The notes: a model not told the origin generated them from the sequence alone. Shown: positions 13,701 through 26,415, numbered from the stretch's first letter. The stretch: DNA of 64,000 nucleotides from Hymenolepis diminuta (GCA_900708905.1 CAADRB010000020.1:1750644-1814643), one strand, 5' to 3'. Numbers and translations are program-made.

Positions 13701-15600
13701 TGATTTCAAAAATCGAATAGCGTAAGTGGAGACCTTATCTTTTAAACCACCAATAAACGTGAGTCTTACCGCAGGTGACCTTTTGTTGAATTTAAATGCA
13801 TCGATCTCGTCGAATCACTCATTGAACACAATCAGTTAGATTGCTCTTTCTCTAAAAAAAGAAATATTTCACTTAAGGTGATCCACAGTTCTCAAACGAT
13901 GTGAAAGATTTTCTTTACTCTAAATAATGAAATACACGCATATATTTATATCTCATACTTGTAAAAATAATTCTTCACTCCTATCTTACATAATCTTAAT
14001 GGGTTGGATTCAGTTTTATTTTTAGTAAGTTCGGTTCCAATCTAGCTGATCCTAGCAATGCGGATCTTTAAAATTTGATAGTTGTATGCTGTTTAGTTCG
14101 CCCAAACTCTTCATATGGGGAGGAAAATTTTCAACGAGTATGTGACAAATCGGTCAGTCCATATTAGTAACTGGCAACATTATTATTGGCGTGAGTTTGC
14201 TTATTCTATTTCACCGGCTGGCGAATCTCAAATAGTTTCGCTAGCCACACAATGCCAACACTAGTAACTTCCAAATTTCCTGCTGCGAAATCTCTCATTT
14301 CTAAAATATAAAATGCTTTTTTATACCATAGTGTATAGTAACTATAAGTAAACGAATAGACCCTCCTACCATTAGCAATGGGTATTGATTTTCTTAATTT
14401 TTTTCCCGGATAACATATTTAAACTTGAAATTGAGGCTTATCAGTTTTTATTGGTGCATTTGAGGCCACAAAATCTGAAGACTTCTCATTAGTTGTTAAC
14501 CTTCTCATTTCTTTAGAAGTTGATTTCAAATTAATTATTACCTCTCCTGCTTAGCTAAAATGTTGTTACATCTCCTTTTTTAGTTATTTTGTCTATTTTT
14601 GTAAAAAATAACATATTTAATAAATACTAAATCGTTAGAGATGAAACGTGTACTCAAACGATAATGCTCTGGTTATATAAAACTTTATTTTAGTAAGAAT
14701 TTAAGACTCTAGCGAACGAATATATTTGAAAACATGTGGAGTGATAGCCTATGCAAATATCATTTGAAGTGATTTTATGGTGACAGCACGCCCACTAATC
14801 ATCAGTTTAGTGTTTTGCCTCTGTACTTTTGAATACCCTTCTCTATCTTTGAATTGACAATATAGTGTGGAATGGCAATCTCTTAGTGAAGCCTTTATTT
14901 CTTTGTCTGATGTTCAGGAGATTGCAGCATTTACCGGTAGTCAGTTTTTTCTTATTTTAGAGTAATAAAATGTTTGTAACATTATTTTCATCATAGGTTT
15001 GATAATATTTTCAGAAGTGAACGAAAATAAAGGATTTCATTTAGCAAATCTATTTGATTAATAATGGAGTACGTTCATGTAATTTTAACAACTTTTTCTT
15101 TTAAATTTAGTTTTTTCTCCAAACTGGACTCCGGACATTTGTGCACGAACATCCCATGCGTGTGTTATCCTAAATCAAAAGTCGAATATTCACCGCCTAT
15201 AATTTGTCAACCACAATCGTGTTAGCGAGTCTTGCAGGTCTTAATCCAACTTCGGTTATCCTCAGCGATTATATGTGTGAGGCATTATGCTTTGGCGCAT
15301 TTTGTGATGTTTTCATGATGCATTACGTGTGACGTATTATGTTTCCACAGAAAAAATGAGCACTTTCTTGAGCTCTGGGAACGCCACTGACAAAATCTAA
15401 TTTTTTAGAACAATCTTTTTACCTATTCGGAGAAATTTAGGTCATTGTGGATCCTCAGCGATATTTTCATTTGGGTAAAAATTCGGACAGTTCTTAAAAG
15501 TTTACTGTGGATGCTAATTAGGGAAACCATTTAAAAGTAACTCAAGGGATATCTCATATTAATAACTCGATTTCGGCCTCTTAATTGTCTCAAAAACAAT
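10770..15600. other. AT-rich non-coding stretch
   Basis: Besides the motif cluster at 12.09 kb nothing was recognised. Open frames are under 80 codons and low complexity. Confidence 0.
12090..12118 (+). promoter_or_regulatory. CCAAT / X-box-like / TATA cluster
   Basis: Inverted CCAAT (ATTGG at 12090), GGTAACC at 12099 (half of an RFX X-box) and TATTTATA at 12111 lie within 30 bp in promoter-like order. No downstream gene recognised. Confidence 0.
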
Positions 15601-15609
15601 GCTTCCAAG

Positions 15610-15700
15610 TTTCACCTCAGTGGTGGAATTTTGCAATACTTGTATCAGGCAGAGGAAAGGTATCCTGAGGCCGCTCTGATGAGAAATTCGTTTCTTATCG
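15610..15700 (-). repeat. SINE 3' fragment
   Basis: Contains (plus strand) GGTATCCTGAGGCCGCTCTG followed by ATGAGAAATTCG, also found at 23.1 and 47.4 kb. Its complement matches the tail of the tRNA-derived SINE copies (TCTCATCAGAG, GGCTCCAGGAT). No tRNA-like head was seen. Confidence 0.
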
Positions 15701-16461
15701 ACATTTACCAGTTCTTATCATTGTTGTTCTCATCATTGAATGTACATCGATGGATATTGATTTCTCCTAACGAATGAAGCGTCTAACTGTGAATTAGAAC
15801 ATTCCGGGTTTGATATACCTATAAAAATTTAACTTCTGTCTTTGTCCGACAATACTTCGGTTTCATCTCTGGTAGAAAGAATACAACTTAAATCCTCTCT
15901 GGTTTAGAATCTCTTATTTCTCTATTTAATCAATATTTATCATTATGACCGGACGCTAACCATTCTGATCGATTCCTTACATGTGTGGTGGTAGTACGAA
16001 TATCTTACAATACTGTTTGTTTGCATATTATATCGGACTTTCGTATTGCTAGATGTGATTATTTTAGGAATTTTGAATATTCATTTTAACGAGATAATTA
16101 ACAATTCAAAAGAAGTTTGTAAATTTCTTTAAAAAACTCCAATGATAAGAGACAAAACATTCACACATATATGCATTTTTAGCAGACAGAACAAGAAAAA
16201 AGGATTCCAGGAGAGAGGGAGAGAGGGGAGTCGGGTATGATTTACAATGCCCACTGATTGCGCATCCAACCAATCATCCAACCAATGTTATTGATGATTT
16301 GCCTGAACGGCAGATTAATGGCAGTCTGAAATGCATACAGATGTGTATACACATACATGGGAACAGTAGGTGTTGTGTTCACATGCAGAAAGATTAAAGC
16401 TGCACATATGTGTGGTTACGCATTACACAACATAAAAATGCCGACAGATAGCTAACTAGTC

Positions 16462-16518
16462 AGGCAGCAGACGGTCATACGCTCATACATGATGATGAAT
16501 GGTTTTGGTCTGCTGCCT
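16462..16518. repeat. 11-bp perfect inverted repeat with 35-nt spacer
   Basis: AGGCAGCAGAC at 16462-16472 and GTCTGCTGCCT at 16508-16518, in an island that otherwise looks regulatory. Confidence 0.
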
Positions 16519-16558
16519 CGACGGCTCACTAGCTCTGAATTAATCAAGTCAACATCTA

Positions 16559-16583
16559 TCTCTCTGTCTCTCTCTCTCTCTCA
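16559..16583. repeat. (CT)n microsatellite
   Basis: Run of TC dinucleotides with one G interruption. Confidence 0.
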
Positions 16584-16649
16584 CTGTGTCTGATTGTATT
16601 TTATGTTCAACCCAACTGTTCCATTATGGCGTAGAAAAAAGCGGGGTCA

Positions 16650-18745
16650 AAATGGGAATACCTGTCTTTAAATCACTGCTTATTCGGATGCCATTAAGGC
16701 CAAAGTAAGCGATTTGTTTGGAACTATTTTGTTTGCCAAACCCTTATTCGTCAGTGGTTGTATTAAGGAACAAGAACATAGCCTTCAATAATAGCAATAT
16801 CTTCATTATTTTAGTCCATTAAATTATCGATGACGTAACTTATGCAGTCTGTTTACCTTAAACTATAAGCCTCCCCTCCGAATAGCCTTAATTTATAGAT
16901 TTAAAATACCTCAATTGTAAACACTACAAGTGTTTTCAATAAAGCGCAAAGTCAAGAGTCAATAGATTTTGGTTAATCTGTTTTTAAACCTCTGACAACT
17001 ATTTTAATGTGGGTATTTGAATCCAATTAAATGAAAGGGTGAATTTAAGTATGAAATGCAATGCTCCTTTCGTGCCTCACAATACCCCATTATTAAGACT
17101 AAATATCAAAAGATAACCACAGATTATGTGCACGTCTATTATGCAGTAGGTCACAAGATCTTCATCCATCAGTACACCAAGTGATATACGCGATCAAACG
17201 ACTTTTGACTTCTTGTCATCAATGTGAGATGCTCAGGAGAGTAACTAAAAGATGCCTTCCCTCTATCAAAGTCAAGCGTTATTATCATCTCCCATATTGG
17301 CTTTTGAAATGATCCCAGATTATTCTAGCTAAAGGTTCTACACCTATAAAGATGGGTGTAGTGTCATCATCCACTCTTGAAACTTCCTCTATTTGTGCTT
17401 TTTTCTACTATGAAGCATATGCTAATCGTTCTGTGGTAAGTGAAATGCAACTGAATGCAAAAGTGACAATCATCCCTTAAAAATTAGTCCCCAACCAAAA
17501 AATTTCGCTTCCTGAAAATCTGGTGTTTTAAAATTAAATAGGGCAAAGAGTTAAAAATTCTAACTGGAAGTTTTTGAAAATTTTTTGCTTTTCAAAATCG
17601 AAATGGTATTCAAATTTCTTCGACCGCTGTCAATATAATATTACGAGTTACATGTGTCCATCTCCGAAGTATATGTTAAATACAAGTGTTTTAATCAAAT
17701 TTACTAATTAAATAAAAAAACAATATCTATTTCGAAAACTGAGTTGTATAGGAAGAAACTCAATGAATTTTGGGTTTTTCAAAATGTCGTTGAGTTGATA
17801 ATAGATTTACAAGAAGCGAGTTCTGACCTCCTAAGTATTTCCATAATTATGTATTTCATGAAACTTTTCTCATAAGAGAATACAGCATGTTCACAAGTTT
17901 AAAAATTAGAAAATGGTGCCTATCCCCACTTCGAAGATACCATTTTTCTTATCCACCGACTAAATGTTGACTCAGTTCGCGCAACTGAATACTCTTCAAT
18001 CTACGAATCTTCATTTCAGAATGTTCTTTGTTTGGAATTTATCATCATACATTTGACAAATTTGTCTGTGTCTGATAAATGGACTTGTACTTATCATTGC
18101 TGAGAAAAATCCGTGTGTATATGTATGTACATCTACGTAAATCTATGTATGTGCATATTGATGTCCGGAAACCCGATATAACTTTTCAGCAACCAAAAAA
18201 ATTACTCTCAGACGTCTTGTTTGAATAAAATATTGCCTTATACCGGAAATACTGAGTGTTACAACTAAGTCGGCTCCTCCTGAACCTATTACGAGTAAAT
18301 AGCATTTATTTAAGACTACCATCCGGATACAGTTAACATCGTAACTACCGTTTACAAAGAAATATAAAAAATTTGAACTTTCCAATAGATCCACTAACTT
18401 GTACAACCCTGCTGATGAGAGGCGTTTCCAACACTTATCTTGGGTAGAAAATAAACACACAACTAGCCATTCCTCTTTTGAGTTGTTGCGACCTGTATGC
18501 CTGGATTAAGCGTTTACTGATTGTGGGTTGGTAAGTATCAATTCTGTAATATTAAACTTGGCCACTACGCCACCAGTGGACATTGAGATTTCAAATTTAA
18601 TTGTTCAGATTGACTGAACCTGATTCCTCCCGTTCACTTCGGGGCCATCAAATAAATGTTCTCATAATGTAAAGCCTAAAATTCTGACTCGAATCAGAAA
18701 AACTTTAGAATATTAACTCTTCACTCAATTTGAGTTAAGGAAATA
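16650..18745. other. AT-rich non-coding stretch
   Basis: A 105-codon minus-strand frame (18143-18460) has no family I recognise and no supporting splice or promoter context. Treated as chance. Confidence 0.
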
Positions 18746-18751
18746 ATTACC

Positions 18752-18930
18752 GCGCATCAGTGTCTCAGTGGTCAAGGTGCTAACTTGCTAAATTGGAAGT
18801 TATGGGATCGATACCCACCGGTACATATCCTATGATGTGCGTAGTCAGTTGCGGTGGTCAAAACGTAAGGATTGTGAAATGTTATAAGAGAGGCTCCAGG
18901 ATCTCATGACTCTAATCAAATCAGGTGCTG
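18752..18930 (+). mobile_element. degenerate tRNA-derived SINE copy
   Basis: Head GCGCATCAGTGTCTCAGTGG, B-box-like GGGATCGATACCCACCGGTA and tail AAGAGAGGCTCCAGGATC, in the same order as the other copies. Confidence 0.
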
Positions 18931-19379
18931 TTAATACTCTCCATAATAGGTCTGGAAGTTCTACCAATATCGGCTACCATTTGGCCAACAATAGAATTTA
19001 CATGATTCCGAAATTTTTATGCATTTGTCAATATGGGTTTTTCGTTTTGAAATGATTGAATAATATTTAGCCAATGTAACTGATATTACTTTTTCAGCAG
19101 TGACCTCATAGTGCCCTTGCGGCATAAAGTAAATTAGCAAACTATAAGAATGCATAACATGTATATTTTAATTTTTCAAAGAAATTTAACATTTGGGTCA
19201 TGTTTAATAGTTCGTCCCCAAATAAGTTTGTTAAAACATGGAATGAGAAAGTCTCTTACTAACTAGTCAACTAATAATCAGTTATTTTTAGACAGCGAAG
19301 AAAACCTTTCCATCAAAAATTCTGTCAGATTTAGTGTGTTCGTTTTCGTCACAACCACGTAAAAAATATCAACATTCAG

Positions 19380-19700
19380 GCTGTGAAGACAGGTGCTGGC
19401 TAATTATTCATATAAATTCCCCTCCTCTCGGTCCTCCCTTGACGCGCTTAACATGTGTCCCCCTGACGGCAGGTTGTCAAGGCAAAAAACCGTCCTGTCA
19501 AACCGACCGCTGACAGTTGAGGTTATCATAGCTCGTCATTCTAGCCAAGGGAGAGAATAAACTTTATCAGCAGCTTTAGCGATTCAACGACATTGTCACT
19601 TCGTCAGAAGAAAACCTGTTGGCAGGTTGACCATTCATGGCAACTATCAAAAGTGTCACGTTTAGCAAGTCTCAGAAAGAGCTTGTCAAGATCTTTCTGT
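19380..19700. promoter_or_regulatory. island rich in TGACAG/TGTCAA motifs
   Basis: Contains CTGACGGCAGG, GGTTGTCAAGG, CCTGTCAAACC and GCTGACAGTTG within about 60 bp, and GGCAGGTTG occurs twice. TGACAG is the core bound by Meis/Homothorax homeodomain proteins, partners of Teashirt in flies. Regulatory role inferred. Confidence 0.
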
Positions 19701-19867
19701 CTACTTTTCTCTTCTTTATTTTCTCTATTTCATAAAAAAAAAATATTATTAAGAATTTAATTCACATTGAGTGGACACAGCTTACGGAGCTCTATTTCAT
19801 TTAAATTTTTATCTAACTCATCTCTACTATGTTATAACTGTAAACTGATGAATATCATGTAGCATCA

Positions 19868-20185
19868 CTTTGCCTTCCAAACTATTGGAGGAAGAAATAA
19901 GTTGAAGTGGCAAGACAGGACATCATGGTTGGTCAATAAGGATTGAATATCGTAGACAAACATTTGGCGCAATCCAGTGTACGAATATTAAACTCTGAAT
20001 TTTGGAACGTGAACTGCCCAATTAGTTAATGTTGAACAACCGGATTCCAAAAAGCAAAGTAAAGCTTTCATATCTTTGATCCTCTCTCCCTTATCATCCA
20101 CTGGACTTTCTGTTAGCCGTTTTAGGTGCTTTCTAGAAATAAAAAATTTTATTTTTGCATTGCTATGGGCAGTAATAATGACGAT
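19868..20185 (+). repeat. unclassified dispersed repeat, copy A
   Basis: Shares with 28110-28405, in the same orientation, an ordered set of motifs: GGAAGAAATAAG, a GCAATCCAG stretch, TTTTGGAACGTGAACTG, a CTTTGATC-CTCTCTCCC segment, the TTTCTAGAAATAAAAAATT region and a GGGCAGTAATAATGA end. Neither copy has an intact open frame. Confidence 0.
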
Positions 20186-21059
20186 GAATGAGCTTGAACA
20201 TTTTCAGATACTTTTGTAGGGTTATCTTTCTTGGGTTTACACTTTTAATAAGTGCTTTTGCGAACATTGTAAGATATCTAGATGATCAGATATATCAAAA
20301 TATTTGATTATGGCGGTCCTTGTTTGGATATGAGCGTGGACGTCTGCAGTGGTCTGTTATTATCTTAGCACGGGAACAGCAAGTGGTTGCCAAACTTCAT
20401 AGTACATCAATAACTCGGCTCATTCTTGGAAATGTAAATGTTTAAAGATCTTTACCGAGGGTTAGTTTGCAATTAACCTTTTGCGACATATGTGAGTCTT
20501 TAGATGCATTCATGGAGTTGGAAATCATGAAATGATTTAGCGTATATTTAATAATTAATGACTTAAAGATAGATTCAAACTACGAAGACTACGCCAAAAG
20601 CGAAGCCTTTCACATGCCAATTTGGCGGCTTTTAAAGGCTTTTCATCGATTTCTACAAGGAGAAGTATGAATGCCCCGTAATAACTAAAAGGTATCACCT
20701 TAAACGACTTATTTTGATTCTCTATTAAGTCCAGCATATCTCAGCAAGTCGTCTCCTACTTTCGTATAAATGAAATTACGTAAATATAAATTAGTGCCCT
20801 TTTACCGTTTTTTGAATACTAACAGCATTGTACATATTTAGCAATAAAAACGGTTCACAATTCACAATAAAAAATATTATCACTCCAACCAACAAGATCA
20901 GTGTAATTATTTAACCTCATGATGATTGGCTAGTCAAGTGACTAATCCCAAAATGGGCTCTTCAACATACTGTCACCCATTTAATCCCTAAAATACATGA
21001 TTATCTCTTTCAGAACTAAATTTACGTCTAAGAGGTGGGGAAGATATTTTAATTAACTT

Positions 21060-21490
21060 CCTGTTTAATCAGTTGAATGCAAATAAGAGAAAAAGCACGG
21101 GGAGCAGACTGTGTCGTACACATCTATCTGCCTCCTCAGGTCGTTTAATGCAACTTGATGTTCAAATGTGTTTACCGTAAAAAATCGGCCAGTCAGTTGC
21201 ATTTAGTGTAGTGTTAGCTACCTTTTTCATCTGAGAAATGCATCCATCCAACATTCATGAGTCAGACTGTCAGTTAAGTTAAATCCGTCAAAGTATCGCA
21301 GGATTTAAACTCTCTCAGAAAGAAAGCAAAGCAGAATGAAGTAAACGTAAATAGACATCAATCAATCAGGTAGTGGCACTGCAGTAATTGGCATTAACAT
21401 AGGCAAGTGCTGCAGCGAGAGTGACATTTGACAATTGCTGGATGCGTGTGGACACTTGGACAGAGAGAGATGTCAAGTGCCAAAGTCTTT
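21060..21490. promoter_or_regulatory. GC-elevated island, possible cis-regulatory element
   Basis: Contains GACTGTCAGTTAAG and, around 21450-21480, CACTTGGACA facing TGTCAAGTG around a GA tract, an imperfect inverted repeat of NK-type CAAGTG sites. No coding frame. Confidence 0.
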
Positions 21491-21499
21491 AATCTTGGA

Positions 21500-23070
21500 A
21501 ATCTTGAACCCTGAAGTCCTTAAAATTGAACGAATTATTAATTACTGTCGTTCACAAGTTATAAAGATGCTTGGATAAGTTTGAACTATTGGTTTTATTA
21601 TCCTGATTCTTCCTATGGCAGATTTGATTTATGTGTCCTTTCAGGTAGAAAAGAGATCTGATCTTGGCATTTACCAAATGTAGTGGCATCAGTGCTGAAG
21701 TCCTCTAGATCAATGAGTAAACAAATGAAATTTAAAAACCCAGGGCCAATTTAGGGGTCAAGACCGAAGCTTTAAATTGTAATCTCAAATGACAATTAAA
21801 ATCGTCATTTAGGCTATCAATATTTTTTAAATAGATATTGTTGTGCTATGTAAAATGCATCCCTGCTGGTGTCAGTTACCTGCTACTGACTTGAAAAGGA
21901 CATGAATAAATCGGAATGCCATTATCAAAATATGAATGAGTTGTGAATGCTATGGACACATTCTCACTTAAGAATATAGGAATCAAATGATGAAGATGGT
22001 ACATAGCGACATCGCAAAACAAACTCTTCCATTTTGTAACTATGACCAACTGAGTGCTCCCGAATTCAAGAAGAATAAGACTTGTGATTTCCTGACTTCA
22101 CTGACCGCTTATTAGTACCCCTCCCTCACTCCTCCCAAATTTACTACCATATCATACTCGTTTGTTATACCCTTTATCTAGTTGCTTTCCCATGATTAAC
22201 TTCTGGAAAATTTTTAGCTGTGCCAATGCAGTGATAAATATTATTTGCAAAATCAAATTTATTTAAACAATTTTCCTTCTTGAATCCTCCTAACTGGAAG
22301 TAGAATACGTATCATTATATCAACCGGAATCTAATTGATACCCGTTGGATGAACGGAATGACTAAACACGCACCAAACAGTGGTAAAATGTTTCCTAAAG
22401 GGACGGCAAAATATGAATTTTAAATCCATGACGCTACCCCTTTTGCTCAAGGCGAGTCCAAAACCTACTAGAAAAATTTCCAATTATCTTATTGAACGGA
22501 ACTTAGTATTTTTAATTCCGTTGTATATTAATAGAAATCAAAACCCTTTAAGAAAGTTGTGTATCCCCATTTAACCACAGCAAATAGAAAAGTGATTTCA
22601 GTCATTTTCATACTGACAGGAATACTTTATTTGCGGCTTTTATCCATATCAAAAACGAGTTTTCCGAAACTTATTTACCAGATTTTCTTCTTTTATTTGC
22701 CTATGAGTTTTATGCAATCCCTGGGAAACATCAAATCAATTTTCAAATTTTTTCTTTCAGTGCAGATGCAGTGCTACAAATGCAAAATGTCGCACGTTTC
22801 ATCCCATTTCAATCATAAAACAGGCTCAAAGTGGTCTTTTCGTACGGTTGAGTAGCGCCATAGGAAGTCCCAAGAGAGAGCGAGAGGTAACACTTCTAAG
22901 GGGATTAATGGCTCATTAACCACACCGCCTAAACGATATCTTCTCATCAGCACGTTTGTTAAGAGGAATGAGGGCAACTCAATTTCTATTAAAAATATTG
23001 ATGTTAATTAGATAGCGGGAAATTTTTAATAACTCAAAATCTATTAGACATGTTCATAACACTTGATTTG
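21500..23070. other. AT-rich stretch, no gene recognised
   Basis: A 98-codon frame at 22559 is hydrophobic and low complexity and probably chance. AAGAGAGAGCGAGAGG at 22872 is a strong instance of a motif repeated through the window. Confidence 0.
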
Positions 23071-23074
23071 AGTG

Positions 23075-23135
23075 GGGGGAAGGTATCCTGAAGCCACTCC
23101 TATGAGAAATTTGCATTCTACCAAACCCTTATAAG
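23075..23135 (-). repeat. SINE 3' fragment
   Basis: GGTATCCTGAAGCCACTCCT then ATGAGAAATTTGCATTCT on the plus strand, a close relative of the segments at 15.66 and 47.4 kb. It abuts a fuller minus-strand SINE at 23.25 kb. Confidence 0.
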
Positions 23136-23249
23136 AAGATGCATAAAAAGATTACCAGCCGACTGGATAGTATATGAGGAGATTATGACTATTTTAATCC
23201 TCAGGTTACCTGAAGAAAGCATTCTCCAATTCTCATCTTAAGCAAAGAA

Positions 23250-23388
23250 TTTTTACCTCGAAAGCTCTCTTATGAGATCATTGATTCAGAGTTTCGCTAG
23301 ATGTACCTCATGAGTACAGAACCCGTGATCTCTGACTCCACAGGTATGTAGACTTACCACTATGCTACCATCACTCGTCCCATTTAAT
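23250..23388 (-). mobile_element. degenerate tRNA-derived SINE copy, minus strand
   Basis: Read on the minus strand: GATGGTAGCATAGTGGTAAG, GGAGTCAGAGATCACGGGTT, then a tail with TCTCATAAGAGAGCTTTCG. Same order as the plus-strand copies. Confidence 0.
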
Positions 23389-23849
23389 AATCTTAACATC
23401 AATGTTTGGATCCTCAAATTCTCGGATTCCGGCCTACATAAGTAGCTGCGTCAACCTATCATTCGTTTTGTTTCTTCATTTATCAATTGTAGGCCCTTAA
23501 TACATTAACAAGAGTATGCTGCATCATATGTTCATGACCCAAGATTCATCATTGTCTAGAATGAACAATCTCACTAGTTTATATGAGTGGAAAATTAGAT
23601 TTGATCATCCTAGATATATTACTTAACGTTCATATAAGTAGTTGAACAGGCTTGAATATGTCCGTGACTCACTAATTTAGATTTATTTAACATGCGATAC
23701 ACTTAGGGGCTTGTGAAGATTAGCTAGTCCTAAAGGGGATATCGTGCTTGTATGTTAAGTTAGATTAATTCTCTGAAACACAACTGAGTACCTCGAATTG
23801 TGATGTTGATGGTCATAAGTAGTATCTGTATTTCAACCAAAAATCGTTA

Positions 23850-24240
23850 ATGGATGGTATTCACGCCACACGATGCAAACTTCATTTCAAAGTGGTGGAC
23901 ACGAAAGAGAGGGCGAGAGAGAGGAGCCGTCAACACAACACACAAGACGAAAAGCGCTATTACCCCCTAACGTCACGCCCTAACGCGCACCCACACACAA
24001 CCCTTTACCGCGCGTTCTGCCTTGGTATGCGTGCAGGCAGGTGCATACGTGCGTGCGTTTTGGCCATGAGAAGTGACAGCGGCCTTCAATCAAATTCACC
24101 TTTGATCCCGTCGTCGTTCATACGTGTTGTGTTTGTATGCGCGCCCCACGTGCGGCACGACGAGCACACCAATATGATGGGTTTTCACGCGCACACGTTT
24201 AGCGCAATGGAGTTTGGCTAAAAAGGGGATTGAGTGGCGC
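23850..24240. promoter_or_regulatory. CpG-rich island
   Basis: Many CpG dinucleotides (ACCGCGCGTTC, TTCACGCGCACACG, CCCACGTGCGGCACGACG), GC well above the flanks and a GAAAGAGAGGGCGAGAGAG motif at 23903. A 123-codon frame is open on the plus strand, but its Arg/His-rich translation resembles nothing I recognise and is probably a by-product of composition. Confidence 0.
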
Positions 24241-24249
24241 CGATTTTAT

Positions 24250-26250
24250 CAAAAATTTTTGTTCCACCTGCATCATTCCTCCCTCTTTTTTGTGCGAATG
24301 AATGAAAAGAAAAACAATTCGTCACAATACGCATAGCCGCCGGGACAATTGCTAGGGTTAAATAAAACCGAGCTTTGCGGTTTCGCTCATTTTTTCGGTA
24401 TGCAGCTGTTCGAATGCCAAAATAGTCAATCAATCGGATAGACTCGAATAGATCGGGAATTACCAGTTCAATAGATTATCAGACAGAACTCTTTCCTTTT
24501 TTTCCCGAACATATTACACTGGTAAAGTTAATATTTATTACCTCTTTTGATGAACGCCAATGGCGTAATGATCAACGTACAAATCTGCCAAATCAAAAAT
24601 CACAAGTTCAATACACCCAGTATAATTGGACGCAAGATTTAAAGGGATATCCAAAATGGAAGTTTCTTATCAAAGAGTTGTACTATTACTCCCCTTTTCC
24701 TTCTTTTGTTTGTCTCCCTTCTCCATTCTAAATCTGAGTTGACAAACCTACTAGTCAACCGTCTTCTCCCTCTATCTTGTTATTGTCGTGGAGATTGGTA
24801 ACAATTTAAAGGATGCATCTTGCAGAATAGCTAGGGACCGAATTCAAATACCTCGATTCTTTCTTCTTTTAAAGAGGCTTCAGGTTTTCGATTTTCCACT
24901 CATGATGACCGATAGAGAACATTCACAAAAACACTTTTATTAGTTCTGCTTATCTCCTTCCTCGATCTTTTTAATTTTTTTTTTATATTGTTCTAATTGT
25001 ACAATAGTATGTCCCGTGTTACTGATTAATTAAAGAGGGATGAGGATATGATTTCATTCGTCACTCACGACGCTCTATAGATTTGTCACTTAAGTTTTTA
25101 ATAGTTCCTAAGTTTCTAAGAAAGTAGAAAGAAAATTAGCGTTTAAGACTATGGCAAACCAAAATGAGTTTAATGCGAGGTAAAAAAATGCATTTGAGAA
25201 AGGAAGTATAATTTTTCTCCATTTTCTCTTTCCAGTACGTCATGCACTATTTCAACTCTGGTGAACTCTATTACGTTTGAATAATGTAAGCTAGTACCAT
25301 CCTGATTTCTCGGAATTTGGAGTAAAATAATGAATTGAAGTGGTTATAATTATTGTTATATTACCATATTTCCGCTCGACTCAAATGGTTTCAAAATAAA
25401 AGTTTTCTTAAAATTTTAGTCACGCTTATTATTTCTTCTATTTCTGTTATCCATAAGCATATTTCTGATTCTAGAACCACCTCAAGTGGCAGAACTCATT
25501 GATTATATGAAACTTTAAATAACTGAACAAATTTCTACGGCCAAAAGCAATAGAACTGGTGCTGTATTGCTGCATAGAGAGTATGTAAAAGAAGGCATGT
25601 TTGCCTAGCGTTTCGATAATTTAACGTTTGAAACTCTGCCAAATAAGTGAGCGAATTAAAATTAGGTCATGATTCTGCAATATATTGCGATGCTAAATAT
25701 GTAATGACACTTTTGTGAATAAGTTTTCTCAGAATGGAAATTTATATGCAAATACAGGTAATATGACTGCAGATTATTGGATAAGCATCAAAATCCAGAA
25801 ATAATGAGGACACCTCATTGTTCGTTAAGTAAAAAGAGGGTAGAATAAAGTCAATGAGTAATTCACTGAACATTTTCATTAACTATTAGATTTAAGAAGG
25901 ATCGAGATAACTTTTTTGAATCTTTCAGACAGGTATTTTTATGGTACTCTAATATGAAATAAATAGCACTATTAGATGTTGTCATCTGTTTAAGATCAGA
26001 CCTCAGATCCCGCATATAAGTGCTTTGTTCGCTAAATATTTTCAAATTTCCGACACTATACAGACAAGAACTTTGAACAGAATTCATAGTATTAGAATCC
26101 AGATTTTATAACAGGAATTAAGCTACAGTAAACAACATAGAGTGTTCAACAGTATGCTATACATTTTCTGGAGAAGCCATTTTGAATTGCATAATGAATG
26201 GGGATCTAGGTGGTCTTTTCATCTTATAGTATATTACGTTAATGATGAAA
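24250..26250. other. AT-rich non-coding stretch
   Basis: No repeats or coding signal recognised; short frames only. Confidence 0.
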
Positions 26251-26254
26251 AGTA

Positions 26255-26415
26255 GTGGCTGACATGTTCATCTGCGAAGTCAGAGGTCAAGAGTTTGAAA
26301 TCCATCGGTACACACTCAGTAGGTGGAATGGCCAACAGTACTGGTTAATTCTGAGTAATGTAGGAGTTGCAGATTTCCAATTTTCTTCTAGGGAAGTTTT
26401 GTGATGCAGAATATT
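26255..26415 (+). mobile_element. degenerate tRNA-derived SINE copy
   Basis: Shows CATCTGCGAAGTCAGAGGTC, the B-box remnant AGAGTTTGAAATCCATCGGT, ACACACTCAGTAGGTGGAATG and ACTGGTTAATTCTGAGTAAT. The tail matches the family only weakly. Confidence 0.

Larger units (their letters stand above)
16190..16640. promoter_or_regulatory. GA/CT-rich island with CCAAT pair and inverted repeat
   Basis: Holds a GAGAGAGGGAGAGAGGGG tract, CCAATCATCCAACCAAT, CACATATG-type E-boxes, an 11-bp perfect inverted repeat (AGGCAGCAGAC 16462-16472 and 16508-16518) and a (CT)n run at 16559-16583. Probably non-coding. Confidence 0.

Noticed and set aside
15672..15700. Hammerhead ribozyme suggested by CTGATGAGAAATTCG
   Set aside because: The second catalytic box (GAAA after stem II) and a stem III with a cleavage site are not visible here or in the copies at 23.1 and 47.4 kb. 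Kept only as a repeat-tail observation.
18143..18460. 105-codon minus-strand frame as a gene
   Set aside because: No recognisable domain or gene context; expected by chance in 64 kb.
23850..24221. 123-codon open frame as a protein gene
   Set aside because: Arg/His-rich composition from a CpG-rich island, no domain and no splice or promoter context. Kept as an island only.
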